This document shows, one piece after another, positions 1 through 5,067 of a stretch of DNA of 5,736 nucleotides. The stretch covers positions 1 through 5,736 of the forward strand of contig CAZVYG010000144.1 in assembly GCA_964631605.1 (NCBI GenBank), given 5' to 3'. The notes below the pieces were generated by a model. It made no database searches and was not told the origin of the DNA. It saw only the letters and a program-made list of their open reading frames with translations. The stretch is from JARKQH01 sp964631605 (GTDB lineage: Bacteria; Verrucomicrobiota; Verrucomicrobiia; Limisphaerales; UBA8199). Numbering within the stretch: the stretch's first letter is position 1; each line of letters begins with the position of its first letter. Made by a program: the position numbers and the translations under genes.

Positions 1-356
1 GGTCTGCCCCACGCGTGCGTTTGTGGCGTGGAGCAGGTCTCCGACCTGCTGGTTCGGGGAGTCTCCGACTCGGATCCGGGGCCGGAGGCCCCCATGACCG
101 GCAGACCGGGAGGTCTGTCCCACGCGCGAGACGGGTGCGTTTACAGGGTGGAGCAGGTCTCCGACCTGCTGGTTCGGGGAGTCTCCGACTCCGATCCGGG
201 GCCGGAGGCCCCCATGACCGGCAGACCGGGAGGTCCGCCCCACACATGGGATTGCAGCGTGGAGCAGGTCTCCGACCTGCTGGTTCCGGGAGTCTCCGAC
301 TCCAATGCGGGGCCGGAGGCCCCCGTCACCGGCAGATGGGGACCTCTGCCCCACGG
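1..356. repeat. Tandem array of multi-hairpin repeats, about 111-120 bp units
   Basis: Units begin with GTGGAGCAGGTC at 28, 148 and 259 (periods 120 and 111). Bases 1-27 match the tail of an earlier unit, so the array continues beyond the left edge. Units 1 and 2 are almost identical over about 95 bases; unit 3 is more diverged. Each unit carries ordered inverted repeats with tiny loops: AGCAGGTC-TCC-GACCTGCT (32-50, 152-170, 263-281), GAGTC-TCC-GACTC (59-71, 179-191, 290-302; flanking G/C pair in units 2 and 3), GGGGCC-GGA-GGCCCC (78-92, 198-212, 309-323), and a fourth stem around a GGGA loop (102-117, 222-237, 331-350). The dense perfect palindromes indicate a structural DNA or RNA element rather than a protein gene. 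I recall similar hairpin-rich intergenic repeats in Verrucomicrobiota, but cannot confirm this here. Function is unknown. Confidence 0.92.
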
Positions 357-385
357 AGCGCGGGCATTCCTGCCCGCCCGTGGGG
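349..385. repeat. Long stem-loop closing the repeat array
   Basis: CCCCACGG (349-356) pairs with CCGTGGGG (378-385), and inside it GCGGGCA (360-366) pairs with TGCCCGC (371-377) around a TTCC loop. Only the three bases 357-359 are unpaired on one side, so this is a 15-bp stem with one bulge. It starts in the last bases of the third repeat unit and may mark the natural right end of the array. No T-run follows, so it does not look like a standard intrinsic terminator. Confidence 0.8.
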
Positions 386-436
386 AGACTGACCAGGCCG
401 CGCCGCCGAAAAACCACGAAATGAATCGTAGGGTTG

Positions 437-540
437 TTGCCTTCTGCCGCCATGCCGCTCCTACGGAGCTTGGGCGAGGATTGGGGTGCGGGTGCTACAA
501 ACATGTCGCTCCTGCCGGACCTGGGCGAGGGGCGGATGGT
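437..540. repeat. Two copies of an approximately 51 bp dispersed-type repeat
   Basis: CATGCCGCTCC at 451 recurs as CATGTCGCTCC at 502, and the GGGCGAGG that follows recurs in register, giving a period of 51. The first copy contains GCTCC-TAC-GGAGC (457-469), a perfect 5-bp hairpin; in the second copy this palindrome is degraded (508-521). The bases GCTACAAACATGTCGCTCC at 494-512 resemble a short intergenic repeat that I remember from Verrucomicrobiota and related genomes; that recollection could not be tested. No coding role is apparent. Confidence 0.65.
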
Positions 541-607
541 TGTTGTCCCGGAGCCCCGACCCTCCTTGACCTTGGTGTTTCGGCGCCGCTACGCCATCCC
601 CGGGCCG

Positions 608-709
608 AAAGCGCCAGAGGGCTGGCGCAGTCCAGGACGCTGACGCGTGGGCCGGGGGCGCTGGAAGGTCGCGAAGCGTCTTGGAGTGCGGCAGTCCCCT
701 GCCGCTTTT
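608..709. repeat. REP-doublet (REPIN/BIME-like) element
   Basis: Two arms of about 40 bases face each other, 608-647 and 670-709. The reverse complement of the right arm aligns with the left arm almost throughout (AAAGCGSCAG, then CTGSCGCASTCCARGACGCT, then CGCG). Each arm carries its own perfect palindrome with a four-base loop: GCGCCAG-AGGG-CTGGCGC (611-628) and GCGGCAG-TCCC-CTGCCGC (688-705). About 22 bases separate the arms. Two inverted palindromic units around a short spacer is the known structure of REPINs/BIMEs, non-autonomous elements mobilised in trans by RAYT (TnpA-REP) transposases. No such transposase lies in this window. The right palindrome followed by TTTT resembles a terminator, but the mirrored partner argues that it is part of the repeat. 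Confidence 0.82.
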
Positions 710-810
710 ACCAGGCAGCGCGTCGAGAAGGGGGTGAGCGGTTGGGACACCCAGGGGCGGGCTACCTCTTGCCTGTTGGACTCTTTCATTCGTCACTTTC
801 AGCCCGTTTT

Positions 811-833
811 CTGGCGCATCCAAGCGTCACGCG
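811..833. repeat. Possible decayed REP arm
   Basis: Bases 811-833 (CTGGCGCA, then TCCA, ending ACGCG) line up with the inner part of the left REP arm at 622-647 if three bases are gapped. The outer palindrome half is missing. It could be the remnant of another copy of the element, or chance similarity in GC-rich DNA. Confidence 0.35.
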
Positions 834-841
834 GTGAGTCG

Positions 842-870
842 TTGCAGTTTGGGAAGACATCCATTAGCGT
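842..870 (+). promoter_or_regulatory. Candidate sigma70-type promoter for the ABC operon
   Basis: TTGCAG (842-847), a 17-base spacer and TAGCGT (865-870) match the -35/-10 layout seen before other genes in this window. Transcription would start near 877. This lies upstream of both plausible GTG starts (882 and 954) but downstream of the longest open frame's GTG at 834, which argues against that longest start. Confidence 0.4.
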
Positions 871-931
871 CGTGGTTGCCGGTGGAACCTCGAACTGCCA
901 TTCCCGTTGAGCCGAGCCCGCTGCCGCACCC

Positions 932-946
932 GCGCGCGGAGCGCGC
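932..946 (+). promoter_or_regulatory. Hairpin over the ribosome-binding region of the ABC ATPase
   Basis: GCGCGC (932-937), loop GGA (938-940) and GCGCGC (941-946) form a perfect 6-bp hairpin ending 7 bases before the GTG start at 954. The only purine-rich Shine-Dalgarno-like stretch, GGAG (938-941), sits in the loop and first stem base, so folding could limit ribosome access. The hairpin is seen directly; any regulatory role is inference. Confidence 0.45.
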
Positions 947-953
947 TTCGGCC

Positions 954-1847
954 GTGATTTCGACTCGTGGTTTGACCAAGCGGTACGGGGCCCTGACCGC
1001 CCTGAAGGGCCTCAACCTGGACGTTCGACCGGGCGAGATCTTCGGTTTTCTGGGCCTGAACGGGGCGGGCAAAACCACCGCAATCCGCCTCCTGCTGGAC
1101 TTTATTCGGCCCAGCGCCGGGCAGGCGTTCATCTTCGGGTATGATTGTTGGTCCCAGAGCCTGGAGGTTCGTGCGCGCGTGGGCTATCTGCCGGGCGAAC
1201 TGGGGCTCTATCTCGACCTGACGGGGCTGGAAACGCTGGATTTTCTGGCGGGGCTTAACCGGCAACCGGTGGAGCCCCGGCGGCGACAGGAGTTGTGCGA
1301 CCGGTTGGAATTGCCGCGCAGCGACTTGCGCCGGCGGCTGCGTGAGTACAGCACCGGCATGAAGCGCAAACTGGGCATTATTCAGGCCTTTCAGACCCAT
1401 CCACGGCTGCTGATCCTGGACGAGCCCACCGAGGGGCTGGACCCCATCATGCAGGGGGCTTTTTACGAGTTGCTGGCGGATGTCAAGCGGGCGGGGGCCA
1501 CGGTTTTCATGTCCTCGCACGTGCTCTCCGAGGTGGAGCGGGTTTGCGACCGGATCGCGCTGTTGCGGAAAGGGGAGATGGTTCTGCTTTCAACGGTGGA
1601 GGAGAGCCGGCGCCTGGCACCGCGGAACGTCCGGGTGGTGTTCAGCGAGGAAGTGGGGCCGCCCTGCCCGGTGCCGCCGGGCAACGAACTGGTTGAAGCG
1701 GCGCCCCGTCGCTGGCGGCTGACGGTCACCGGCTCCCTGGGTCCGCTTCTCGAGCTTCTCCGCGGGTTGCCGGTGGAGGATATGGATGTGGAGGAGGCCC
1801 GGCTGGAAGACGTGGTCCTCAAATACTACCGGGAGGAGGAGGGATGA
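954..1847 (+). CDS. ABC transporter ATP-binding protein (ABC-2 / CcmA-type)
   Basis: This is the ATPase subunit of an ABC transporter, hydrolysing ATP on the cytoplasmic side to drive the permease encoded next. From a GTG start at 954 it is 297 residues, a normal length for the family. Walker A is GLNGAGKT (34-41), the signature is YSTGMKRKL (132-140, Thr where Gly is common), Walker B is LLILDE (152-157) with catalytic Glu157, the D-loop is GLD (161-163), and the switch histidine is His189 in SSHVL. The C-terminal 80 or so residues after the nucleotide-binding domain are the variable tail seen in drug/antibiotic-exporter-like and gliding-type ATPases. The frame stays open upstream to GTG 834, but homologues normally begin just before the LTKRYG motif, which favours 954; GTG 882 is the other possibility. 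Its end overlaps the permease start by ATGA, implying translational coupling. The substrate cannot be deduced. Confidence 0.96.
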   Translation: MISTRGLTKRYGALTALKGLNLDVRPGEIFGFLGLNGAGKTTAIRLLLDFIRPSAGQAFIFGYDCWSQSLEVRARVGYLPGELGLYLDLTGLETLDFLAGLNRQPVEPRRRQELCDRLELPRSDLRRRLREYSTGMKRKLGIIQAFQTHPRLLILDEPTEGLDPIMQGAFYELLADVKRAGATVFMSSHVLSEVERVCDRIALLRKGEMVLLSTVEESRRLAPRNVRVVFSEEVGPPCPVPPGNELVEAAPRRWRLTVTGSLGPLLELLRGLPVEDMDVEEARLEDVVLKYYREEEG

Positions 1848-2659
1848 AAGGCGGCCTGCTGTTATTACGGCTTTCGCTCAGACGGCTTTGGCCGTTGCTT
1901 GCGGCGACGGGATTGTTGCTGGCGGGATTTCAGTTGCTGCGAGTGCTGATCGCGGCGTCGGTGCACAACGCCGGCGAATTCGCGCAGATTGCCGGGCTGC
2001 TGCCGCCTTTTGTGCGGACCCTGCTGGGTCCGGCGCTGACGAGTGTCATGTCGTTCAGCGGGATTGTCTGTGGCGGCTACTTCGACCTGGGCATCGTCAT
2101 TGCGCTGGTGGTGCTCAACATTGCGCTGGCCACAGTGCCGGCGTCGGAGATTGAGACCGGTTTCGCCGACCTGGTTTTGGCCCGTCCCCTGCGGCGGCAT
2201 TGGCTGGTCACCCGGACCATTGCGCTGGTGTTGTTGGCGACGGCGCTGATGTTGTTAATGATCCAGGGCGGCACCTGGGCCGGCCTGGCCCTGTTCGCGC
2301 CCCCGGACGCCGAGGCGCCGTCGGGGCGGCAAACGATGGCGCTGGCCCTCAATCTGGGGATGCTGGCGCTGTGCTGGAGCGGCGTGGCACTGGCCTTGGG
2401 GGCCGGGCTCCGGCGGGGCGTGGCGGGAGGGGCGACGTCGCTGCTGGCGTTTGCGGCTTTGTTGATTGACTATGCCCAACAGCTCTGGCCGCCGCTGGAG
2501 CGCCTCGGGTGGGTCTCGCCCTTTCGCTATTTCCGGCCGTTCGAGCTGGTGATGGGGAATCCTTTGCCGTGGGAGAATCTGCTCATCCTCGGGGCGGTGG
2601 CCATGACGGGATACATTGTGGCGTATCTGGTGATTTCCCAGCGAGACATTGCGCGGTGA
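1844..2659 (+). CDS. ABC-2 type transporter permease
   Basis: This 271-residue integral membrane protein is the likely channel partner of the ATPase it overlaps by four bases. A very strong purine tract (1831-1843, GGGAGGAGGAGGG) just before the ATG supports this start. About six hydrophobic segments are visible, near residues 15-37, 80-99, 121-141, 165-187, 194-210 and 246-264, the usual count for ABC-2 permeases. The cytoplasmic stretch after the second segment, EIETGFADLVLARPLRRHW (102-120), resembles the conserved E-x-G---L-x-RPLRR region of the family, and SPFRYF (225-230) resembles the common SPF-Y-Y motif before the last helix. Exporters of lipids, drugs or peptides and self-resistance pumps all use this architecture, so the substrate stays open. 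Confidence 0.92.
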   Translation: MKGGLLLLRLSLRRLWPLLAATGLLLAGFQLLRVLIAASVHNAGEFAQIAGLLPPFVRTLLGPALTSVMSFSGIVCGGYFDLGIVIALVVLNIALATVPASEIETGFADLVLARPLRRHWLVTRTIALVLLATALMLLMIQGGTWAGLALFAPPDAEAPSGRQTMALALNLGMLALCWSGVALALGAGLRRGVAGGATSLLAFAALLIDYAQQLWPPLERLGWVSPFRYFRPFELVMGNPLPWENLLILGAVAMTGYIVAYLVISQRDIAR

Positions 2660-2672
2660 GGCGCTCCGCGCC
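2660..2672. repeat. Short hairpin with TCC loop after the permease
   Basis: GGCGC (2660-2664), TCC and GCGCC (2668-2672) form a perfect 5-bp hairpin directly after the permease stop codon. There is no T-run, so it is at best a weak stop or an RNA-stabilising end. It shares the TCC three-base loop with the array hairpins at the left edge. Confidence 0.5.
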
Positions 2673-2691
2673 CGCGGGCGGCGGGGCAAGG

Positions 2692-2720
2692 TTGTTCAAA
2701 GTGTCCCGAGCTGCTAGGCT
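2692..2720 (+). promoter_or_regulatory. Candidate promoter for the radical SAM gene
   Basis: TTGTTC (2692-2697), a 17-base spacer and TAGGCT (2715-2720). The -10 box ends 8 bases before the ATG at 2729, so transcription would start at or one to two bases before the start codon, giving a leaderless message. This agrees with the absence of a Shine-Dalgarno sequence before this gene. Confidence 0.55.
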
Positions 2721-2728
2721 GCCTGCGA

Positions 2729-4303
2729 ATGGCGGACATCTTGTTGACAACGCTTAACGCGCGGTACTTTCACGCGGCTTTTGGGTTGCGTTACCTGCAT
2801 GCCAACCTCGGCGAATGGCGTTCCCGGGCCCGGCTGATGGAATTTGAGATCAATCAAAGACCGGTGGATATCGCCGAGGCGCTGCTCGCCCAAAACCCGA
2901 AAGTCCTGGGCTTGGGCGTCTATATTTGGAACGTCGCTCCCGCGCTCGAGGTGGTCGGGGCCATCAAGCGGGTACGGCCGGAAGTGGTGGTGGTGCTGGG
3001 CGGTCCCGAGGTGAGTTACGAGCTGGAGTCGCAGCCGATTGTGAGGCTGGCGGATTACGTGATCACCGGGGAGGCCGACCTTGAGTTTGCGCGCTTGTGC
3101 GCGGCGATTCTCGAGGGCAAACCGCCGGGTGACCGCGTGGTTCACGCGTCCCCTCCGGATTTCACCGATCTGGCGCTGCCCTACGATCTTTATACCGAGG
3201 AAGATATCGCCCACCGGATTATTTATGTGGAGGCGTCTCGGGGGTGTCCCTTTCATTGCGAGTTCTGTCTTTCCTCCCTCGACATCCCCGTGCGGCAGGC
3301 GCCCTTGCCCTCGTTCCTGGCCGGGCTGGACGGGCTGCTGAAACGCGGGGCGCGGCATCTCAAGTTCGTGGACCGCACGTTCAACCTGAATGTGAATGCC
3401 AGCGGGGCCATCCTCGAGTTCCTTCTGGAACGGCATCGGCCGGGATTGTTTTTTCATTTCGAGATGGTCCCGGACCGTTTGCCGCCGGAGTTGCGCGAGA
3501 TTATCACCCGATTCCCTCCCGGCGCCCTCCAGTTCGAGGTCGGCGTGCAGACCTTCAACCCGCAGGCCGCGGCGCTGATCCAGCGCCGTCAGAATTATGA
3601 GCGGCTCGAGGACAACTTCCGCTTTTTGCGGCAACGCACAGGCGTTCACGTTCACGCGGACTTGATTGCGGGCCTGCCGGGCGAGGATTGGGACAGTTTC
3701 GCAGCCGGTTTTGACCGGTTAATCGCATTGGGGCCGCACGAAATCCAGGTCGGGATTCTCAAGCGGCTGCGGGGGACGCCCATCAGCCGGCACGACGCGG
3801 AGTGGGGGATGGTTTATAATCCGCACCCGCCCTATGAGATATTGCAGAACAAGCTCATTGGCTTTTGCGACATGCAGAGAATCCGGCGTTTTGCGCGGTA
3901 CTGGGACCTGGTCGGCAACAGCGGCAACTTTCCTGAAACGCTTCCCCTGATCTGGGAGGCGCCCGGGCGGGGGGCGCAGTCGCCTTTTCAATCGTTTATG
4001 CGCTGGAGCGAATGGCTGTATCAGCGGGCCGGCCGGACCGACCGCATTGCGCTGGTGCGGCTCATGGAACTCCTCTTCCGTTACCTGACCGAGGAATTGC
4101 AGCACGACCGCCAGACCGCGGCACGGGCGCTCTGGCGGGACTATCGGCGGGGCGGACGCCGCGACAAACCGGCCTTTTTGAAGGACTATCTGCCGAAAGA
4201 GGAAGCCGAAGCCGCTGAACCACGCCCGGCGGCGGCACTGCCCCGCCGGCAGGCCCGGCACCTGGCCCGGCCCAGCGGAGCCGGGCGGACTCCTGAGGGG
4301 TGA
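2729..4303 (+). CDS. B12-binding-type radical SAM protein (DUF4080-like)
   Basis: The 524-residue product has three parts. The N-terminus (about 1-125) looks like a cobalamin-binding Rossmann-like domain: it opens with ILLTTLNARYFHAAFGLRYL and has the GGPE motif (91-94). The radical SAM core follows, with the Cys173-x3-Cys177-x2-Cys180 motif in SRGCPFHCEFC that binds the 4Fe-4S cluster cleaving S-adenosylmethionine. Further core motifs are FEVGVQTF (269-276) and DLIAGLPGED (311-320). The C-terminal region (about 370-490, with SPFQSFMRWSEWLYQ) fits the DUF4080 domain found on such proteins. The last 35 residues are rich in Ala, Pro and Arg and look disordered. I see no DxHxxG motif, so cobalamin may bind base-off without that histidine, or not at all. 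The substrate is unknown. It is probably a separate transcription unit from the ABC pair. Confidence 0.92.
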   Translation: MADILLTTLNARYFHAAFGLRYLHANLGEWRSRARLMEFEINQRPVDIAEALLAQNPKVLGLGVYIWNVAPALEVVGAIKRVRPEVVVVLGGPEVSYELESQPIVRLADYVITGEADLEFARLCAAILEGKPPGDRVVHASPPDFTDLALPYDLYTEEDIAHRIIYVEASRGCPFHCEFCLSSLDIPVRQAPLPSFLAGLDGLLKRGARHLKFVDRTFNLNVNASGAILEFLLERHRPGLFFHFEMVPDRLPPELREIITRFPPGALQFEVGVQTFNPQAAALIQRRQNYERLEDNFRFLRQRTGVHVHADLIAGLPGEDWDSFAAGFDRLIALGPHEIQVGILKRLRGTPISRHDAEWGMVYNPHPPYEILQNKLIGFCDMQRIRRFARYWDLVGNSGNFPETLPLIWEAPGRGAQSPFQSFMRWSEWLYQRAGRTDRIALVRLMELLFRYLTEELQHDRQTAARALWRDYRRGGRRDKPAFLKDYLPKEEAEAAEPRPAAALPRRQARHLARPSGAGRTPEG

Positions 4304-4318
4304 ACCAATGCCAACGAC

Positions 4319-4346
4319 TTGCAAGCGGAGAAAATGCGATTAAGGT
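4319..4346 (+). promoter_or_regulatory. Candidate promoter (or Shine-Dalgarno) for the small membrane protein
   Basis: TTGCAA (4319-4324), a 16-base spacer and TAAGGT (4341-4346), ending 6 bases before the GTG at 4353. The same bases AAGGTGGAG (4342-4350) also make a good Shine-Dalgarno, although GGAG lies only two bases from the start codon. Either reading supports GTG 4353 as the start; which applies cannot be settled from sequence. Confidence 0.4.
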
Positions 4347-4352
4347 GGAGGC

Positions 4353-4520
4353 GTGAAATTTTTTCTGTCCATGGCTGTTTTTGCGCTGATGGCGCTGGTG
4401 CTGGGCCTCGGCATTTTGCTGACGGTCAAAGGCAATCCGTGGCTGCTGATTGCCGGCGTGGCGGGGTATGGTGTGCTGCTGGGGACGCTGGGTTGTCTGC
4501 CTCCGAAAACCTCCCATTAA
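4353..4520 (+). CDS. Small hydrophobic membrane protein (55 aa)
   Basis: The frame runs from a GTG start to TAA and encodes 55 residues, beginning MKFFLSMAVFALMALVLG and ending GCLPPKTSH. It has two hydrophobic segments, about 3-24 and 30-46, separated by a short polar turn (VKGNPW, 25-30), which predicts a two-helix inner-membrane hairpin. A signal peptide is an alternative for the first segment but no clear cleavage site is seen. AAGGTGGAG precedes the start, and the reading frame fills the gap between the radical SAM gene and dtd. I recall similar short 'hypothetical' proteins with the KGNPWLL stretch in Verrucomicrobiota, but assign no function. Confidence 0.78.
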   Translation: MKFFLSMAVFALMALVLGLGILLTVKGNPWLLIAGVAGYGVLLGTLGCLPPKTSH

Positions 4521-4576
4521 CCCAGGCCAGCCAAGCGGGGTCGGTCTGACCGATACTTTGCCGGCGGTTTTTCCTT

Positions 4577-5029
4577 GTGCGCGCGGTCATTCAACGGGTG
4601 TCGGAAGGGGCGGTCGTCATTGAGGGCCGAACCAAGGGTTCCATCCAACACGGCCTGGTGGTTCTTCTGGCGATCGAGGATGCCGACGGCCCCGAGGATA
4701 TTGAGTGGCTGAGCGGCAAAATTGTTCGGTTGCGGGTTTTTGACGACGAGAATGGGGTGATGAACCGGTCAGTGCAGGAGGTGGGGGGCGGCATTCTGCT
4801 GATCAGCCAGTTCACCTTGTTCGCCAGCACGCGAAAAGGCAATCGCCCCTCCTACAGCCGATCCGCCCGGCCCGAGATTGCGATCCCGCTTTACGAGCGA
4901 TTCATTCGTCAACTCGAGGCCGACCTGGGCAAGCCGGTGCAAACCGGCGAGTTTGGGGCGCACATGAGGGTCAGCCTGACCAACGACGGCCCGGTGACGA
5001 TCGTCATAGACTCCAAGGCGCGCGAGTAA
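4577..5029 (+). CDS. dtd: D-aminoacyl-tRNA deacylase
   Basis: This cytoplasmic homodimeric enzyme hydrolyses D-amino acids (and glycine mischarged on tRNA-Ala) from tRNA, protecting translation from misacylated tRNAs. The product is 150 residues, the typical Dtd length. It opens with the family hallmark MRAVIQRV, contains SQFTL (77-81), and ends with NDGPVT (136-141), whose Gly-cis-Pro dipeptide (138-139) is the chirality filter inserted into the partner's active site. RPSYSRSA (90-97) matches the conserved RPSFSxGA region. The start is a GTG at 4577, chosen because it gives the canonical N-terminus; no good Shine-Dalgarno precedes it. It sits 56 bases after the small membrane protein gene and may share its transcript. 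Confidence 0.97.
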   Translation: MRAVIQRVSEGAVVIEGRTKGSIQHGLVVLLAIEDADGPEDIEWLSGKIVRLRVFDDENGVMNRSVQEVGGGILLISQFTLFASTRKGNRPSYSRSARPEIAIPLYERFIRQLEADLGKPVQTGEFGAHMRVSLTNDGPVTIVIDSKARE

Positions 5030-5032
5030 ACG

Positions 5033-5061
5033 TTGATTGCCCCGTTGGCGGAAGATAGTCT
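5033..5061 (+). promoter_or_regulatory. Candidate promoter for the histidine kinase gene
   Basis: TTGATT (5033-5038), a 17-base spacer and TAGTCT (5056-5061), starting three bases after the dtd stop codon. The -10 box ends 6 bases before the ATG at 5068, so the transcript would begin at about the A of the start codon. A GGAGG (5062-5066) lies only one base before the ATG, too close for a normal Shine-Dalgarno, which fits leaderless initiation. Confidence 0.55.
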
Positions 5062-5067
5062 GGAGGC

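Noticed and set aside
1..356. CRISPR array
   Set aside because: Repeats are about 95 bases of near-continuous similarity with 15-25 base variable joints, not 23-47 base repeats with unique spacers of similar length, and no cas genes are present.
566..595. Promoter TTGACC-N18-TACGCC
   Set aside because: The -10 is poor and the nearest credible gene starts more than 350 bases away across the REP element.
688..709. Intrinsic terminator (GC stem plus TTTT)
   Set aside because: The stem is the right palindrome of the REP doublet and has a mirrored partner at 611-628; no gene ends upstream.
461..823. Minus-strand open frame of 120 codons
   Set aside because: It lies over the REP doublet and the 51-bp repeats, has no recognisable motif or initiation signal, and long antisense frames are expected in GC-rich DNA.
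28..837. A 269-residue open frame, and a shorter frame at 15-392, running through the repeat region
   Set aside because: The repeat periods (120, 111 and 51) happen to be multiples of three, so a stop-free frame persists, but the sequence is dominated by palindromes. The protein would be a read-through of three unrelated repeat families with no domain, and no ribosome-binding site is seen.
2714..3655. Minus-strand open frame of 313 codons
   Set aside because: It is fully antisense to the radical SAM gene, whose motifs are unmistakable; it is a codon-bias shadow.
4265..4286. GC stem GCCCGGC/GCCGGGC near the end of the radical SAM gene
   Set aside because: It lies inside the coding sequence with an 8-base loop and no T-run; likely a product of the GC-rich Pro/Ala/Arg tail.
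4541..4553. Terminator TCGGT-CTG-ACCGA between the small membrane gene and dtd
   Set aside because: The stem is only 5 bp and no proper T-run follows it directly; too weak to call.
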